From NCBI GenBank assembly GCA_028281285.1, contig JANQKF010000009.1, positions 62,001-126,000 of the forward strand: a DNA stretch of 64,000 bases. Reading direction: 5' to 3'. Positions within the stretch are counted from its first letter, which is position 1. Every line of letters starts with the position of its first letter. The DNA comes from Cyclobacteriaceae bacterium (lineage in GTDB: Bacteria; Bacteroidota; Bacteroidia; Cytophagales; Cyclobacteriaceae). The notes under the pieces are model-generated. The model was given only the letters and a program-made list of their open reading frames with translations. It was not told where the DNA came from and did not search any database. The position numbers were made by a program, and so were the translations under genes. Below are positions 33,398-42,425 of this stretch, piece after piece.

Positions 33398-34891
33398 ATG
33401 AGTGAGATAAAAAAACTAGCAGGCCAAACGGCCTATTATGGCATAAGCAGTATTCTTGGAAGATTACTGAATTTCCTGCTTTTACCACTTTGGACATCTC
33501 AGTTCCCTCCTGATGAGTATGGTGCGGTTACCCACCTTTACTCTTTTGTAGCCTTATTAAACATTGTTTATACCTATGGGCTTGAAACAGGGTACTTCAG
33601 GTTCTCTACAAAAAACAAGTCGACTGATGCCTATCATCAGACCGGAACCTCTATTCTTATCACGAGCACTCTATTTTCCGGGCTCATTATCCTCATGGCC
33701 AATAATATCGCCAACTTCTTACAAGAAGGAATCAAAGCCGAATACGTGGTCTATCTGGCCATCATACTCTTTATTGACGGGATCGTTTCAATACCCTTTG
33801 CCAAACTAAGGCTGGACCAACGTCCCGTTAAGTTTGTGATCGTTCGATCGGCAGTCATTATCGCCACTATTGTTCTAAATCTCTTATTTCTTGTTGTCTT
33901 TCCTGCAATTAGTGAGGGAAGGTGGCTGCCCGGACTCGAAGGAATTGTCAGCCGAGTCTACGACCCTGAGATTGGGATTGGCTATATCTTTTTAGCCAAT
34001 ATGATTGCTAACATCCTCTATCTCCCACTATTGGTGAAGGAGTTTATGGCAATGAAATTGAAATTTGATCTCAAAGCACTCAAACCAATCCTCGCTTATT
34101 CAATTCCAATATTTCTAATGGGACTTGCCGGTAGTATCAATGACCGTGGGTATGGAATTGTAATGCCCTTCCTCTATCCCGAAACCGATGGCCTTTCAGG
34201 AACCGGAGCACTGGGAACATTTGATGGCGCATTCAAATTAAGCATGATCATGGCATTAGGAGTTCAGGCGTTTCGCTATGCCGGAGAACCCTTCTTTTTT
34301 AGTCATGCCGAGAATAAAGCGGCCCCGGCACTCTTTGCTAGGATCATGCACTATTTCGTTATTTTCAGTTTAGTTGTGATGGTAGGGGTAGCCATGAACA
34401 TAGAATTGATTGCCGATATATTCCTCCAACGACCAGCATATAAAACCGCCCTCTATGTCCTGCCCATTTTGCTTTTGGCCAAGCTTCTTTATGGGGTGTA
34501 CATCAATTTCAGTGTTTGGTTCAAAATAAAAGACAAAACACTCTTTGGAACTTATTTTGCGTGGATCGGAGCTACGATCACCTTAGTCGGTAATTTCATA
34601 CTCATTCCAATTATTGAATTTTGGGGGCCAGCGCTTACTGCATTCATAGTTTATTTAACCATGTGCATATTGTGCTATTCGAAAGGCCGCAAGTATTTTA
34701 AGGTACCATATAACTTTAAGCCCTTGTTCTCCTATCTGGTTTTGGCTTTACTCTTCATTTACGGAGGTAATCAGTTACACTTTGACAACAATTGGTTAGA
34801 ATATGGAATCAGTTTTGCGGGTTCAGGAGTTTTCGTGTTCATCATGTATTGGCTGGAGGGCAGAAATGTCAAATACAAGGCTATAAGTTGA
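33398..34891 (+). CDS. Polysaccharide flippase (MOP/Wzx superfamily)
   Basis: 497 residues with about 14 transmembrane helices. The start KKLAGQTAYYGISSILGRLL followed by NFLLLPLWTSQF is typical of Bacteroidota oligosaccharide flippases. Such proteins move undecaprenyl-linked sugars across the inner membrane for LPS, capsule or peptidoglycan assembly; which of these applies here is not visible. It starts 15 bases after the enoyl-CoA hydratase gene. It precedes the TPR, DUF4292 and EnvC-like genes by 84 bases, a neighbourhood seen widely in the phylum, where a dut gene normally sits in between but is absent here. Confidence 0.9.
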   Translation: MSEIKKLAGQTAYYGISSILGRLLNFLLLPLWTSQFPPDEYGAVTHLYSFVALLNIVYTYGLETGYFRFSTKNKSTDAYHQTGTSILITSTLFSGLIILMANNIANFLQEGIKAEYVVYLAIILFIDGIVSIPFAKLRLDQRPVKFVIVRSAVIIATIVLNLLFLVVFPAISEGRWLPGLEGIVSRVYDPEIGIGYIFLANMIANILYLPLLVKEFMAMKLKFDLKALKPILAYSIPIFLMGLAGSINDRGYGIVMPFLYPETDGLSGTGALGTFDGAFKLSMIMALGVQAFRYAGEPFFFSHAENKAAPALFARIMHYFVIFSLVVMVGVAMNIELIADIFLQRPAYKTALYVLPILLLAKLLYGVYINFSVWFKIKDKTLFGTYFAWIGATITLVGNFILIPIIEFWGPALTAFIVYLTMCILCYSKGRKYFKVPYNFKPLFSYLVLALLFIYGGNQLHFDNNWLEYGISFAGSGVFVFIMYWLEGRNVKYKAIS

Positions 34892-34975
34892 ACCGATTGA
34901 ATAAAAATGTGTAAACTCATCATTTAGTCCAAACTCCAATCAGGCAAAATGCGTTGTTTATGAGCTAAGCCACAT

Positions 34976-36733
34976 ATGCGACTTTCATCTGGCATATCAT
35001 CCTTTGTATTGTTGATGCTGCTCCTCGCGGCTCAACCACTTGCTTATGGGCAGAAAAAGAAGAAAAATAAAGAGGATGAGAAAAAAGAAGTAACTAAGTA
35101 TGAAAGAGCGAACGCAGAATATCTTCTAATTGATGCCCAAAAGTACTTGCTACTAGAGGACTATGAAAAGGCAGAGGCATTTCTTAGGCAATCATTGGAT
35201 GTGGACCCTAAAAATCACGCTGCACATTTTAAATTGGCCGAGTTATACTTCACCACAAATGAAACGGACAAAGGACTTGACGAAATCACTGCGGCTCTCA
35301 ACCTTGTGAAAGGAAACAAATACTACTATTTACTGGCGGCCAGGCTTTATAAACAGAAAAACGACCTGAGATCAGTCGCTAAGTCCTACGAAGATATGAT
35401 CGCCAATACCAATGATTATCATGACTATTTATTGGATTTAGCTGACACCTACTCTGCACTTAATGAACCTGAGAAAGCCATTTCAACCATTGAAATACTT
35501 GAGTCGAAATTTGGTAAAAACGGAAGATTCACCTTACAAAAGGTCAGTTTGCTTATCTCTTCTGGCCGTGAGGCTGACGCAATCGACTTGGTGAAGGAAC
35601 TAATCGATTCAGGGGTGGATGATGAGTCTTTTGTCCTTGAATATGCTAACCTTGTCTCTACACACCGATCTGTACAGGAAGCAATTGACTTTTTGGAGCC
35701 TCGTGAACGAACCGGAAAATTGGATTTATTCCTCGTACAACTCTATATCGGAATAAATGCCACCGACAAGGCAATAAGGTTAATGAAAGATTCTTTTGTA
35801 GATCCAAATCTACCCATTGAGAATAAACTTACGATGGTAAATGACCTGCTAAGCCAAAAAGACTTCCGAGAATATGGATCTACAATAATCTCGTTACAAA
35901 ATAGCTTGGAGCAGATTCATCCGGATAATGCTTTGGTGTTGGAGATGAGTGGTCGACTCTATGGTGAATTGGCACGGGTGAATCCGGAAATGCGTTCCGA
36001 ATATAGGCGTAAAGAGATTGAAAGTCTGATCAAAGTAAAAGACCTTAACCCTTCGGATTTTCAAGTCTGGAACAGAATTCTGTCAGCAGAATATGAAAAC
36101 GAAAGTTGGAATGAGTTGGCCGAGCATAGCAATGAAGCACTTGACTTTTACCCTAACCAGGGCCTATTTTATTTCTACAATGGAGCGGCCTCTCTGAAAT
36201 TAGGTCAACTCGAAGAAGCTTCCACATCATTGAATCAAGGTTCCAAACTGGCATTCAGTAACCCCCTGTTGAAATCAAGAATTGATGGTAAATATGCTGA
36301 AGTATTGTTGGCCGAAGGAGATTTGAATGCAGCCCTCCAAAAGTTTCAACAAATCCTGCATAGTGAAAATGTACATCCAGAAGTTTTAAATACCTATAGT
36401 TTCCAGTTAGCTTTGCGTGAGCTTGATTTGACCAAGGCACTTGATATTTCAAAGCAACTAATTGGCATTGATCCAACGTCTTATAGTAGTATTTACACAC
36501 GCGGGTTTGTGCTATTCAAAGCAAAGGAGTTTGAAGAGGCGCGGTCGATAATTGAAGGTAAAATAAAGGATTCTGAATCCGGTATTACTGGAAAGGTGCT
36601 TGAGCTTTATGGCGATGTTTTGTTTAAACTAGACTTGACTGAACTCGCCTTAGAACAGTGGCAAAAAGCGAAATCACTTGGTGGAACATCAGACAAGATT
36701 GATCAGAAGATTGAGACCAAACAATACTATTAA
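34976..36733 (+). CDS. Exported tetratricopeptide-repeat protein
   Basis: 585 residues. A signal peptide (cleavage near AYGQ) is followed by a Lys/Glu-rich stretch (KKKKNKEDEKKE) and then about a dozen TPR helix pairs, for example DYEKAEAFLRQSLDVDPKNH, FKLAELYFTTNETDKGLDEI and YPNQGLFYFYNGAASLKLGQ. It should form a periplasmic solenoid that binds other proteins. Its gene overlaps the beginning of the DUF4292 gene and precedes an EnvC-like amidase activator, so a role in envelope assembly is likely from context. No other domain is present. Confidence 0.88.
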   Translation: MRLSSGISSFVLLMLLLAAQPLAYGQKKKKNKEDEKKEVTKYERANAEYLLIDAQKYLLLEDYEKAEAFLRQSLDVDPKNHAAHFKLAELYFTTNETDKGLDEITAALNLVKGNKYYYLLAARLYKQKNDLRSVAKSYEDMIANTNDYHDYLLDLADTYSALNEPEKAISTIEILESKFGKNGRFTLQKVSLLISSGREADAIDLVKELIDSGVDDESFVLEYANLVSTHRSVQEAIDFLEPRERTGKLDLFLVQLYIGINATDKAIRLMKDSFVDPNLPIENKLTMVNDLLSQKDFREYGSTIISLQNSLEQIHPDNALVLEMSGRLYGELARVNPEMRSEYRRKEIESLIKVKDLNPSDFQVWNRILSAEYENESWNELAEHSNEALDFYPNQGLFYFYNGAASLKLGQLEEASTSLNQGSKLAFSNPLLKSRIDGKYAEVLLAEGDLNAALQKFQQILHSENVHPEVLNTYSFQLALRELDLTKALDISKQLIGIDPTSYSSIYTRGFVLFKAKEFEEARSIIEGKIKDSESGITGKVLELYGDVLFKLDLTELALEQWQKAKSLGGTSDKIDQKIETKQYY

Positions 36734-37481
36734 GAAGGTAATACCTCTCCTGCTGCTCTCTTCGTTCCTGCTTTTACAAAGTTGTAACCGAAAGTTTCTG
36801 GGCTTCAGTTTCTCGAACAAAGACGAATTAAAAATTGATCAGTTTGACTTCGAGTATTTCTCGTCAAAAACCAAATTCAAATACAAAAACGGTAATAGTA
36901 AGGTAAGAGCCACTGCCAATATCAGAATCAAGAAAGACAGCATCATTTGGATGTCGATCACTCCGGGAATTGGCATTGAAGCTGCCCGAGCTAAAATCAC
37001 CCGGGATTCATTAATACTTATCGATCGTGTAAACAAACAGGTGTTGCGATTTAGTTATCCCACGCTTAGCATGGCGTTTAATTTTGACTTTGACTTTCCC
37101 ATGATCCAAGCCATCGTACTGGGTAATCTGCCAATTCCCAGATCGAATAGAGATTTAGTCGAAAAACAAGCCAATCATTTTCTAATGACGCAAAATCGTG
37201 GCGACCTTGAAATTGAAAACACAGTAGGACTTAAAACCAGAAAACTCGAGGAACTAAAGGCGATTTCCAATGCGACCAGTAATACGATGGAATTGAAGTA
37301 TAGTGATTTTAAGCTGGTAGATGAATACGCTTTCCCCTATAAGGCGTTATTAGTATTAAACTATTTCAAAGACGCAGAAACTAAGTCGACCACCATTGAT
37401 ATTGAGCACAATAGGCCACAAATTGAAAAAAAACCTCTTAAATTTCCGTTTAATATCCCAAAGCGATATGAACGCAAGTAG
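36711..37481 (+). CDS. DUF4292 lipoprotein
   Basis: About 257 residues. The mature protein begins after the lipobox LLLQSC. The body (about 35-240) is DUF4292: a curved beta-sheet related in fold, as I recall, to LolA/LolB lipoprotein carriers (SNKDELKIDQFDFEYFSSKT, RIKKDSIIWMSITPGIGIEA, RDSLILIDRVNKQVLRF). A lipid- or lipoprotein-handling role at the outer membrane is inference. There is no ATG: the usable starts are TTG 36711 (inside the TPR gene, giving the basic n-region RPNNTIKK) or an ATT at 36729 that overlaps the TPR TAA stop. I choose TTG 36711. The 3' end overlaps the EnvC-like gene by 14 bases. Confidence 0.8.
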   Translation: MRPNNTIKKVIPLLLLSSFLLLQSCNRKFLGFSFSNKDELKIDQFDFEYFSSKTKFKYKNGNSKVRATANIRIKKDSIIWMSITPGIGIEAARAKITRDSLILIDRVNKQVLRFSYPTLSMAFNFDFDFPMIQAIVLGNLPIPRSNRDLVEKQANHFLMTQNRGDLEIENTVGLKTRKLEELKAISNATSNTMELKYSDFKLVDEYAFPYKALLVLNYFKDAETKSTTIDIEHNRPQIEKKPLKFPFNIPKRYERK

Positions 37482-38649
37482 AAGTACGTTTTTTGCGATC
37501 CTAATATTCTTACTTCTTGGCCCCACTGTCTTCGCTCAAAACGAGCGTGAACGTCTTGAATCTCAGAAAAAGGCACTTCAACAAAAGATTCAGGAAACCG
37601 AAAAAATCCTTACTCAAACCTCGAGCAAGAAAACCTCAAGTATAGGGCGGTTAAGAGCCCTCAACAATCAAATCAGCAACAGAAGCTCACTGATCGGAGC
37701 AATCAAAGGAGAAGTATCACTTTTGGATGAGGACATCCTCGAAAACGAAGGAATAATCAACTCCATGGAAGAAGACCTGAAGCTATTAAAGGATGAATAT
37801 GCCGCAATGATCTATTCTGCTCAAAAGACGAACAAGGGTTTCAATGAGCTTACTTTCCTGTTTTCATCGAGCACGTTTAATCAGCTCTTCATGAGGATGA
37901 AATATTTGAAACAGTATTCTGAAGCTCGCAAAACTCAGGCACGGCAGATTGGGATAGTGCAGGCAAGCCTGGAGGAGCAGAACAATGAAATTCTCAGTCA
38001 AAGAGCAGTAAAGCAAAGCTTGTTAGACGATGAATTGACGGAAAACAGAAAATTGGAAGACCTTAGAGGTGAGCAACGAAGCTTGGTAGCTCGACTGACT
38101 CAACAAGAACAACAAGTCAGAAAGCAACTTCAGGAACAACGCGAAGCGGAAAAAGAACTGACCTCACGTATAGATGCAATTATCGAAGCTGAAAGAAGAG
38201 CTGCAGCCTTGTCTTCGGTTGACATGTCAGAACTTTCTGAAGCCTTTGCCAATGAGAAGGGCAAGTTACCTTGGCCTGTTTCGGAAGGGTTCGTTTCTTC
38301 CAAGTTTGGAACACACCGACATCCCACCTCAAAACGAGTCACTATCAAAAACGAGGGAATTGACATTCAGACTTCCCAAAATGCGAGTGTCAGGGCTGTG
38401 TTTCCGGGAAAAGTAATCAGTGTAATGACTGTTCCGGGTCTTGGTAATACTGTGATCCTGCAGCATGGAGATTACTTCACAGCTTATTCTAAGCTGAAAT
38501 CGGTTTATGTCAAGGCGAATGATGAGGTACAATCCTTACAGGAATTGGGGCAAGTCCTGACCGACAGGGAAAACATCTCTGAAGTTAAATTTCGAATTCA
38601 TGATCCGAAAGGTAGCGTGAACCCGGAAGTATGGCTTCAGAATCGTTGA
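37468..38649 (+). CDS. EnvC-like murein hydrolase activator (degenerate M23 domain)
   Basis: 393 residues from ATG 37468, which begins the signal peptide (cleavage near VFAQ). Residues about 28-250 are long coiled coil (RERLESQKKALQQKIQETEK, LARLTQQEQQ-like). The C-terminal LytM/M23 domain (about 270-393) has the fold signatures KFGTHRHP, NEGIDIQTS, AVFPGKVISVMTVPGLGN and VILQHGDYFTAYSKL. Two positions that hold zinc ligands in active M23 peptidases are changed: Asn before EGID where His is usual, and Lys in YSKL where YxHL is usual. This matches EnvC, which activates amidases and does not cut peptidoglycan itself. The gene is coupled to DUF4292 by overlap. Confidence 0.88.
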   Translation: MNASRSTFFAILIFLLLGPTVFAQNERERLESQKKALQQKIQETEKILTQTSSKKTSSIGRLRALNNQISNRSSLIGAIKGEVSLLDEDILENEGIINSMEEDLKLLKDEYAAMIYSAQKTNKGFNELTFLFSSSTFNQLFMRMKYLKQYSEARKTQARQIGIVQASLEEQNNEILSQRAVKQSLLDDELTENRKLEDLRGEQRSLVARLTQQEQQVRKQLQEQREAEKELTSRIDAIIEAERRAAALSSVDMSELSEAFANEKGKLPWPVSEGFVSSKFGTHRHPTSKRVTIKNEGIDIQTSQNASVRAVFPGKVISVMTVPGLGNTVILQHGDYFTAYSKLKSVYVKANDEVQSLQELGQVLTDRENISEVKFRIHDPKGSVNPEVWLQNR

Positions 38650-38733
38650 CCGATCAAACAAATTCGTTCATTTTACGTCTAATTCTAAACGAATCATTGT
38701 AAATTCGTGAGGACATCATTGATAGATTTTGAC

Positions 38734-38741
38734 TATCTTTG
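38734..38741 (+). promoter_or_regulatory. -7 box of tatA
   Basis: TATCTTTG matches TAnnTTTG exactly, 28 bases before the tatA ATG. A TTG lies 12 bases upstream, shorter than usual spacing. Confidence 0.55.
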
Positions 38742-38769
38742 AGCCGATATAAAGAAAACGGAAGACATT

Positions 38770-38970
38770 ATGCAGACGATTTTAGCTATAGGAATGCCAA
38801 GTGGAACAGAGCTTCTGGTTATCCTTTTTATTGTGTTGCTTCTTTTTGGAGCAAAGAAAATTCCAGATTTGGCAAGAGGATTTGGAAAAGGTATTCGCGA
38901 GTTCAAAGACGCTACTAAAGAAATAAAGAAAGAAGTAGAAGAGGCAAGCGATGAAGTGAAAAAGCAATAA
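38770..38970 (+). CDS. tatA: Sec-independent translocase TatA/E subunit
   Basis: 66 residues. N-terminal transmembrane helix (about 10-26, [20 protein letters not shown]), the hinge [20 protein letters not shown], and a charged amphipathic helix ending [14 protein letters not shown]. This is the pore-forming TatA-type subunit that lets folded proteins cross the inner membrane together with TatC. No tatC or tatB is in the window. It stands as a single gene with its own promoter box and its own terminator (38996-39033). Confidence 0.95.
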   Translation: MQTILAIGMPSGTELLVILFIVLLLFGAKKIPDLARGFGKGIREFKDATKEIKKEVEEASDEVKKQ

Positions 38971-38995
38971 TCACTGATTTGAAAATATTCTATCG

Positions 38996-39033
38996 AAGTG
39001 CATTGATTTTTGAAGATTCAGTGCACTTTTTTT
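38996..39033 (+). terminator. Rho-independent terminator of tatA
   Basis: AAGTGCATTGA (38996-39006) pairs with TCAGTGCACTT (39018-39028) with one G:U, enclosing an 11-base loop, followed by T7 (39027-39033). Confidence 0.75.
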
Positions 39034-39160
39034 ATACCATCAGCTCAGTTCAAGCGTTAAAAATGTGCTCAAATTGAAGGGAATTGTCAAGGGGCAGGGC
39101 ATTCGTCAGAAAACCATTTTTTCAAAAAACTTTTTTTTGCATTTTCAGGTATTCATCTAA

Positions 39161-40537
39161 ATGAATCTAAAGGTCAGCATATTACTTTTCACCTTAATCT
39201 GTTCTACCACAGTATACAGCTTTGATATAGCGTATCCAGGCCATGTTAACGACACCATCCCAGAAATTGAAGCACCCAGCTATGACTACGCCCCCGACTT
39301 CTCCTATGAAGAACTAGAAAGGAGATATAATAAACTGGATAAAGAAATTGATATTGCCTTCAATGAAAGAGTTAGGGCATTTATCAACTATTTCACTGTC
39401 AGGGACCGAAATTATACGCGGGAGATGATTCGAAGAAAGGAAGTTTATTTACCTCTATTTGAAAAATATCTCAAGAAATACGAATTACCCACAGAATTGA
39501 AATACCTACCGATCATTGAGGCGGGCTTGAACCCTAAAGCAGTGTCAGGCCCGAGGGCTGTGGGGCTTTGGCAATTCATGTCACCAACGGCCAGAGAACA
39601 GGGCCTTAAAATCGATTGGTATATTGATGAACGAATGGATCCTGAAAAATCTACGGAGGCTGCCTGCAAATATATCAAGTGGCTCTATGGTGTTTTCAAG
39701 GATTGGAAAATGACATTAGCGGCTTACAATAGTGGTATCGGTAATGTGAAGAGAGCCATGAGACGCTCAGGGTATAAGAAGGACTTCTGGCAAGTTTACC
39801 GCTATTTACCAAGAGAAACACGATCTTATGTTCCGCAGTTTGCAGCTATAATGTACGCTATGGAATATGCTGATGAACACAATATTTACATTGATGACCC
39901 TCAATACCCGCTTGAATATGACGTCATCAAAACCAATCAGTTTGTTTATCTGAAAGCTTTCGCTGAAGAGAGCGGGATTCCCCTTAATCAATTAACACAA
40001 TTGAATCCAGCCGTGAAAAAAGGTGCGATTCCAGCCTCTGCCAGGAACTTTGAACTAAGAATTCCAAAAAAGACTGCCCATAGATATCATGAGAAAGCCG
40101 ATGCTGTTTTGGCCAAGGCCAAAGCAGGAAAGTCAGAATTTGAGAAAATGGCCAAGAATATGCCGGGAAGTACTTTCGGCCGAGAGAAAGTGGTTTACAG
40201 AGTGAGACGCGGTGATGTACTAGGAACTATCGCCCAACGTCATAAGGTACGGTTATCAGACCTCAAGGCTTGGAACAATATCAGAGGCTCAATGATACGG
40301 GTGGGCCAGCGTCTCAACATATGGACCGGCCCCGACTTCTATGACGATAGCCCAAGAAGTCGAAATCTGGTTAGAAACCAACCTATACCCGATTCGAAAA
40401 CCCATGTCGTGCAACCGGGAGACACGTTATGGGACATTTCCAGGATGTATAAGGGGTTGACCATACAACGGATCAAACAGCTTAACCAATTAAAGGCGGA
40501 TCGTCTAAAACCCGGGATGTCCTTAAAAATTGGGTGA
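39161..40537 (+). CDS. Membrane-bound lytic transglycosylase with two LysM domains (MltD-like)
   Basis: 458 residues. Signal peptide with cleavage near VYSFD. The SLT domain (about 100-215) shows ELKYLPIIEAGLNPKAVSG with catalytic Glu120, AVGLWQFMSPTAREQGL and TLAAYNSGIGNVKRAMRRSG. Two LysM peptidoglycan-binding domains follow: YRVRRGDVLGTIAQRHKVRL (about 345-388) and HVVQPGDTLWDISRMYKGLT (about 412-457). It cuts glycan strands between MurNAc and GlcNAc with formation of 1,6-anhydroMurNAc. E. coli MltD has the same order and is a lipoprotein; here no lipobox is seen, so the protein is probably free in the periplasm or held by LysM. Confidence 0.93.
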   Translation: MNLKVSILLFTLICSTTVYSFDIAYPGHVNDTIPEIEAPSYDYAPDFSYEELERRYNKLDKEIDIAFNERVRAFINYFTVRDRNYTREMIRRKEVYLPLFEKYLKKYELPTELKYLPIIEAGLNPKAVSGPRAVGLWQFMSPTAREQGLKIDWYIDERMDPEKSTEAACKYIKWLYGVFKDWKMTLAAYNSGIGNVKRAMRRSGYKKDFWQVYRYLPRETRSYVPQFAAIMYAMEYADEHNIYIDDPQYPLEYDVIKTNQFVYLKAFAEESGIPLNQLTQLNPAVKKGAIPASARNFELRIPKKTAHRYHEKADAVLAKAKAGKSEFEKMAKNMPGSTFGREKVVYRVRRGDVLGTIAQRHKVRLSDLKAWNNIRGSMIRVGQRLNIWTGPDFYDDSPRSRNLVRNQPIPDSKTHVVQPGDTLWDISRMYKGLTIQRIKQLNQLKADRLKPGMSLKIG

Positions 40538-40571
40538 AAATCTCTATCAACTAAACTTTTAGTAGATTTTT
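40537..40571 (+). terminator. Possible terminator after the MltD-like gene
   Basis: AAAATCT (40537-40543) and AGATTTTT (40564-40571) flank an inner dyad ACTAAA-CT-TTTAGT (40550-40563), with a bulge on the left side. AT-rich, so only moderately stable. Confidence 0.35.
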
Positions 40572-40630
40572 CTTGTTAATAGTTTGAATTTTATTTTCCT
40601 TCAAAACAGGAAGAGTAAAAAGAACAAATT

Positions 40631-41737
40631 ATGAAGAAATTAATCCTCTCCTTTCTGATACTCATTGCTATTGCCGGATGTACTTCCGAACAAAAGGAAG
40701 GCACAGCAAGGAATGAGAACGTTCTGCCGGATGCTTCCGGTGAATATGGTGAGGTCGTCATCCTCATCAACAAAGACAAATGGGATGCAGACCTGGGCAT
40801 GGCGCTCAAGGAAGTCTTCCATGCCAATGTACCTGGCCTGACTCGGGCTGAACCATTCTTTACTACCCGAGTGATTGAGCCCTTTCAGTTCAACCGTATC
40901 TTTAAGCTTTCTAAAAATATAGTTTATGTGACCTCTTTTGAAGGAAATCAACCTTCTGATAAATGGCTTCAAAACACCTTTTCCGAAGAATCCAAGCAAA
41001 TGGTATTCAATGACCCGGATCAATTCATGAGAACGCAAGAAAACCAGTATGCCAGAGGTCAAAAAGTTCTTCATCTGTTCGGAAAAGATGATGCCTCCCT
41101 TATGAAGAATCTGGCTACCAATAAGGAGATTATTCGAAACTATTTCAACATCGCTGAAAAAGAGCGGCTGGCCAAAGATATTCGCACCTCTACTGCAGGC
41201 AGGAAGATTGCTCAAAGGTTAAAAGAAAAATTTGGCTTTGATATGAAGATCCCTGCCGGATATGAATTGGCAATTTTGAAAGACGATTTTACCTGGGTCA
41301 GATTTCTACCGAGTATAGGGGCTAGTAAAAACCTATTTGTGTATTTCAAACCCTATGAATCACAAGATGAATTCAGCCATAAGAATATCATCAAACTTAG
41401 AAACGAAATAGGAAAGAATTACATTTTTGGTGATCCATCAAATCCAGAGTCATTTATGACAACCGAAGAGAAGTATGTACCGATTGCTCAGCGTGATATC
41501 AATTTTTCCGGAATGTATACCGTAGAGACCAAAGGAGCCTGGAAAACAAACAATTTTTCGGTTGGCGGAACATTTGTGAGCTATACGTTTGTCGATGAAG
41601 GGACAAACAGGCTGTATTACATTGAAGGCTTTATTATCCATCCTAATGAAGAACATCGCGAATTGATCAGAGAAATGGAATCAATACTGACTACGTTCAA
41701 GCCAGGCAAGAATCAAAGTCAGGCAAGTCTTTTCTAA
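40631..41737 (+). CDS. DUF4837 lipoprotein
   Basis: 368 residues. Lipoprotein signal with lipobox AIAGC (Cys about 17). The body fits DUF4837: VLPDASGEYGEVVILINKDK, AEPFFTTRVIEPFQFNRIFK and the central KEKFGFDMKIPAGYELAI, ending with a beta-rich half with YYIEGFIIHPNEEHRELIRE. The family is restricted to Bacteroidota and its function is unknown; localisation should be the periplasmic face of a membrane. It is followed by a good terminator (41769-41792), so it ends a transcription unit. Confidence 0.85.
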   Translation: MKKLILSFLILIAIAGCTSEQKEGTARNENVLPDASGEYGEVVILINKDKWDADLGMALKEVFHANVPGLTRAEPFFTTRVIEPFQFNRIFKLSKNIVYVTSFEGNQPSDKWLQNTFSEESKQMVFNDPDQFMRTQENQYARGQKVLHLFGKDDASLMKNLATNKEIIRNYFNIAEKERLAKDIRTSTAGRKIAQRLKEKFGFDMKIPAGYELAILKDDFTWVRFLPSIGASKNLFVYFKPYESQDEFSHKNIIKLRNEIGKNYIFGDPSNPESFMTTEEKYVPIAQRDINFSGMYTVETKGAWKTNNFSVGGTFVSYTFVDEGTNRLYYIEGFIIHPNEEHRELIREMESILTTFKPGKNQSQASLF

Positions 41738-41768
41738 CGACATAAAGTAAATCTTCTTAATTTTAGGC

Positions 41769-41792
41769 AAAGGCAAGATTTCTTGCCTTTTT
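41769..41792 (+). terminator. Rho-independent terminator of the DUF4837 gene
   Basis: AAAGGCAAGA (41769-41778) and TCTTGCCTTT (41781-41790) are perfect complements followed by further T. The right arm also provides the TTG of the candidate ruvA promoter. Confidence 0.8.
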
Positions 41793-41812
41793 CTATAACC
41801 TGAGTAGATTTA
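41783..41812 (+). promoter_or_regulatory. Candidate ruvA promoter adjoining the start codon
   Basis: TTG (41783-41785), a 19-base spacer, and TAGATTTA (41805-41812), a 7 of 8 match to TAnnTTTG. Only 3 bases separate it from the ruvA ATG, so the mRNA should be leaderless. Confidence 0.45.
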
Positions 41813-41815
41813 CAC

Positions 41816-42409
41816 ATGATCGCTTACATCAAGGGACGCCTCGTCCATAAAGATCCCACCTATGTAATTATTGATATTCAAGGGGTCGGCTACGAAATCA
41901 AAATTTCGTTGAATACTTTTTCACAGATCAAGGATGAAGAACTTTGCAGCCTGAGTACCTATTTACACATTAAGGAAGATGCTCACACATTGTTTGGTTT
42001 TGCAGAAGAATCTGAAAAAAGCCTTTTCTTAAATCTAATCTCCATTTCCGGTGTTGGTCCGTCTACCGGACTGATGGTCTTATCATCGCTAAGCCCGATG
42101 GAAGTAGAAACAGCCATTTTGAACGGTGATGTGGGCACAATTCAGGCGGTAAAAGGAATTGGTGCAAAAACCGCTCAACGAATCATTCTCGAACTCAAAG
42201 ACAAGGTTGGGAAAGACCAATCAGGACCTTTAGAAACAATTATTTCATCAAGTCCGGCAAATACTATAAGAAATGAGGCACTTAGTGCGTTAATAACCTT
42301 AGGCATTAACAAAGCTGCCGCCCAGAAGAGTATTGATAAAGTTTTAAAGGATTCTGGCCAGGATATTCGCCTGGAAGAACTGATAAAATTGGCGTTGAAA
42401 TCGGCCTAA
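41816..42409 (+). CDS. ruvA: Holliday junction branch-migration protein RuvA
   Basis: 197 residues. Domain I (OB fold) MIAYIKGRLVHKDPTYVIID; domain II with two helix-hairpin-helix motifs, ISGVGPSTGLMVLSSLSP and VKGIGAKTAQRIILELKDKV; a short flexible linker; and domain III (EALSALITLGINKAAAQKSI) that binds RuvB. RuvA holds the four-way junction while RuvB drives migration. ruvB is not in the window. sprA begins 16 bases after the stop, an order conserved in many Bacteroidota, where ruvA and sprA are neighbours. Confidence 0.97.
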   Translation: MIAYIKGRLVHKDPTYVIIDIQGVGYEIKISLNTFSQIKDEELCSLSTYLHIKEDAHTLFGFAEESEKSLFLNLISISGVGPSTGLMVLSSLSPMEVETAILNGDVGTIQAVKGIGAKTAQRIILELKDKVGKDQSGPLETIISSSPANTIRNEALSALITLGINKAAAQKSIDKVLKDSGQDIRLEELIKLALKSA

Positions 42410-42425
42410 GACAGCTAAGCTTACA

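Noticed and set aside
40640-41215. Minus-strand open frame of about 190 codons inside the DUF4837 gene
   Set aside because: Antisense of a well-supported lipoprotein gene; no signal peptide or domain.
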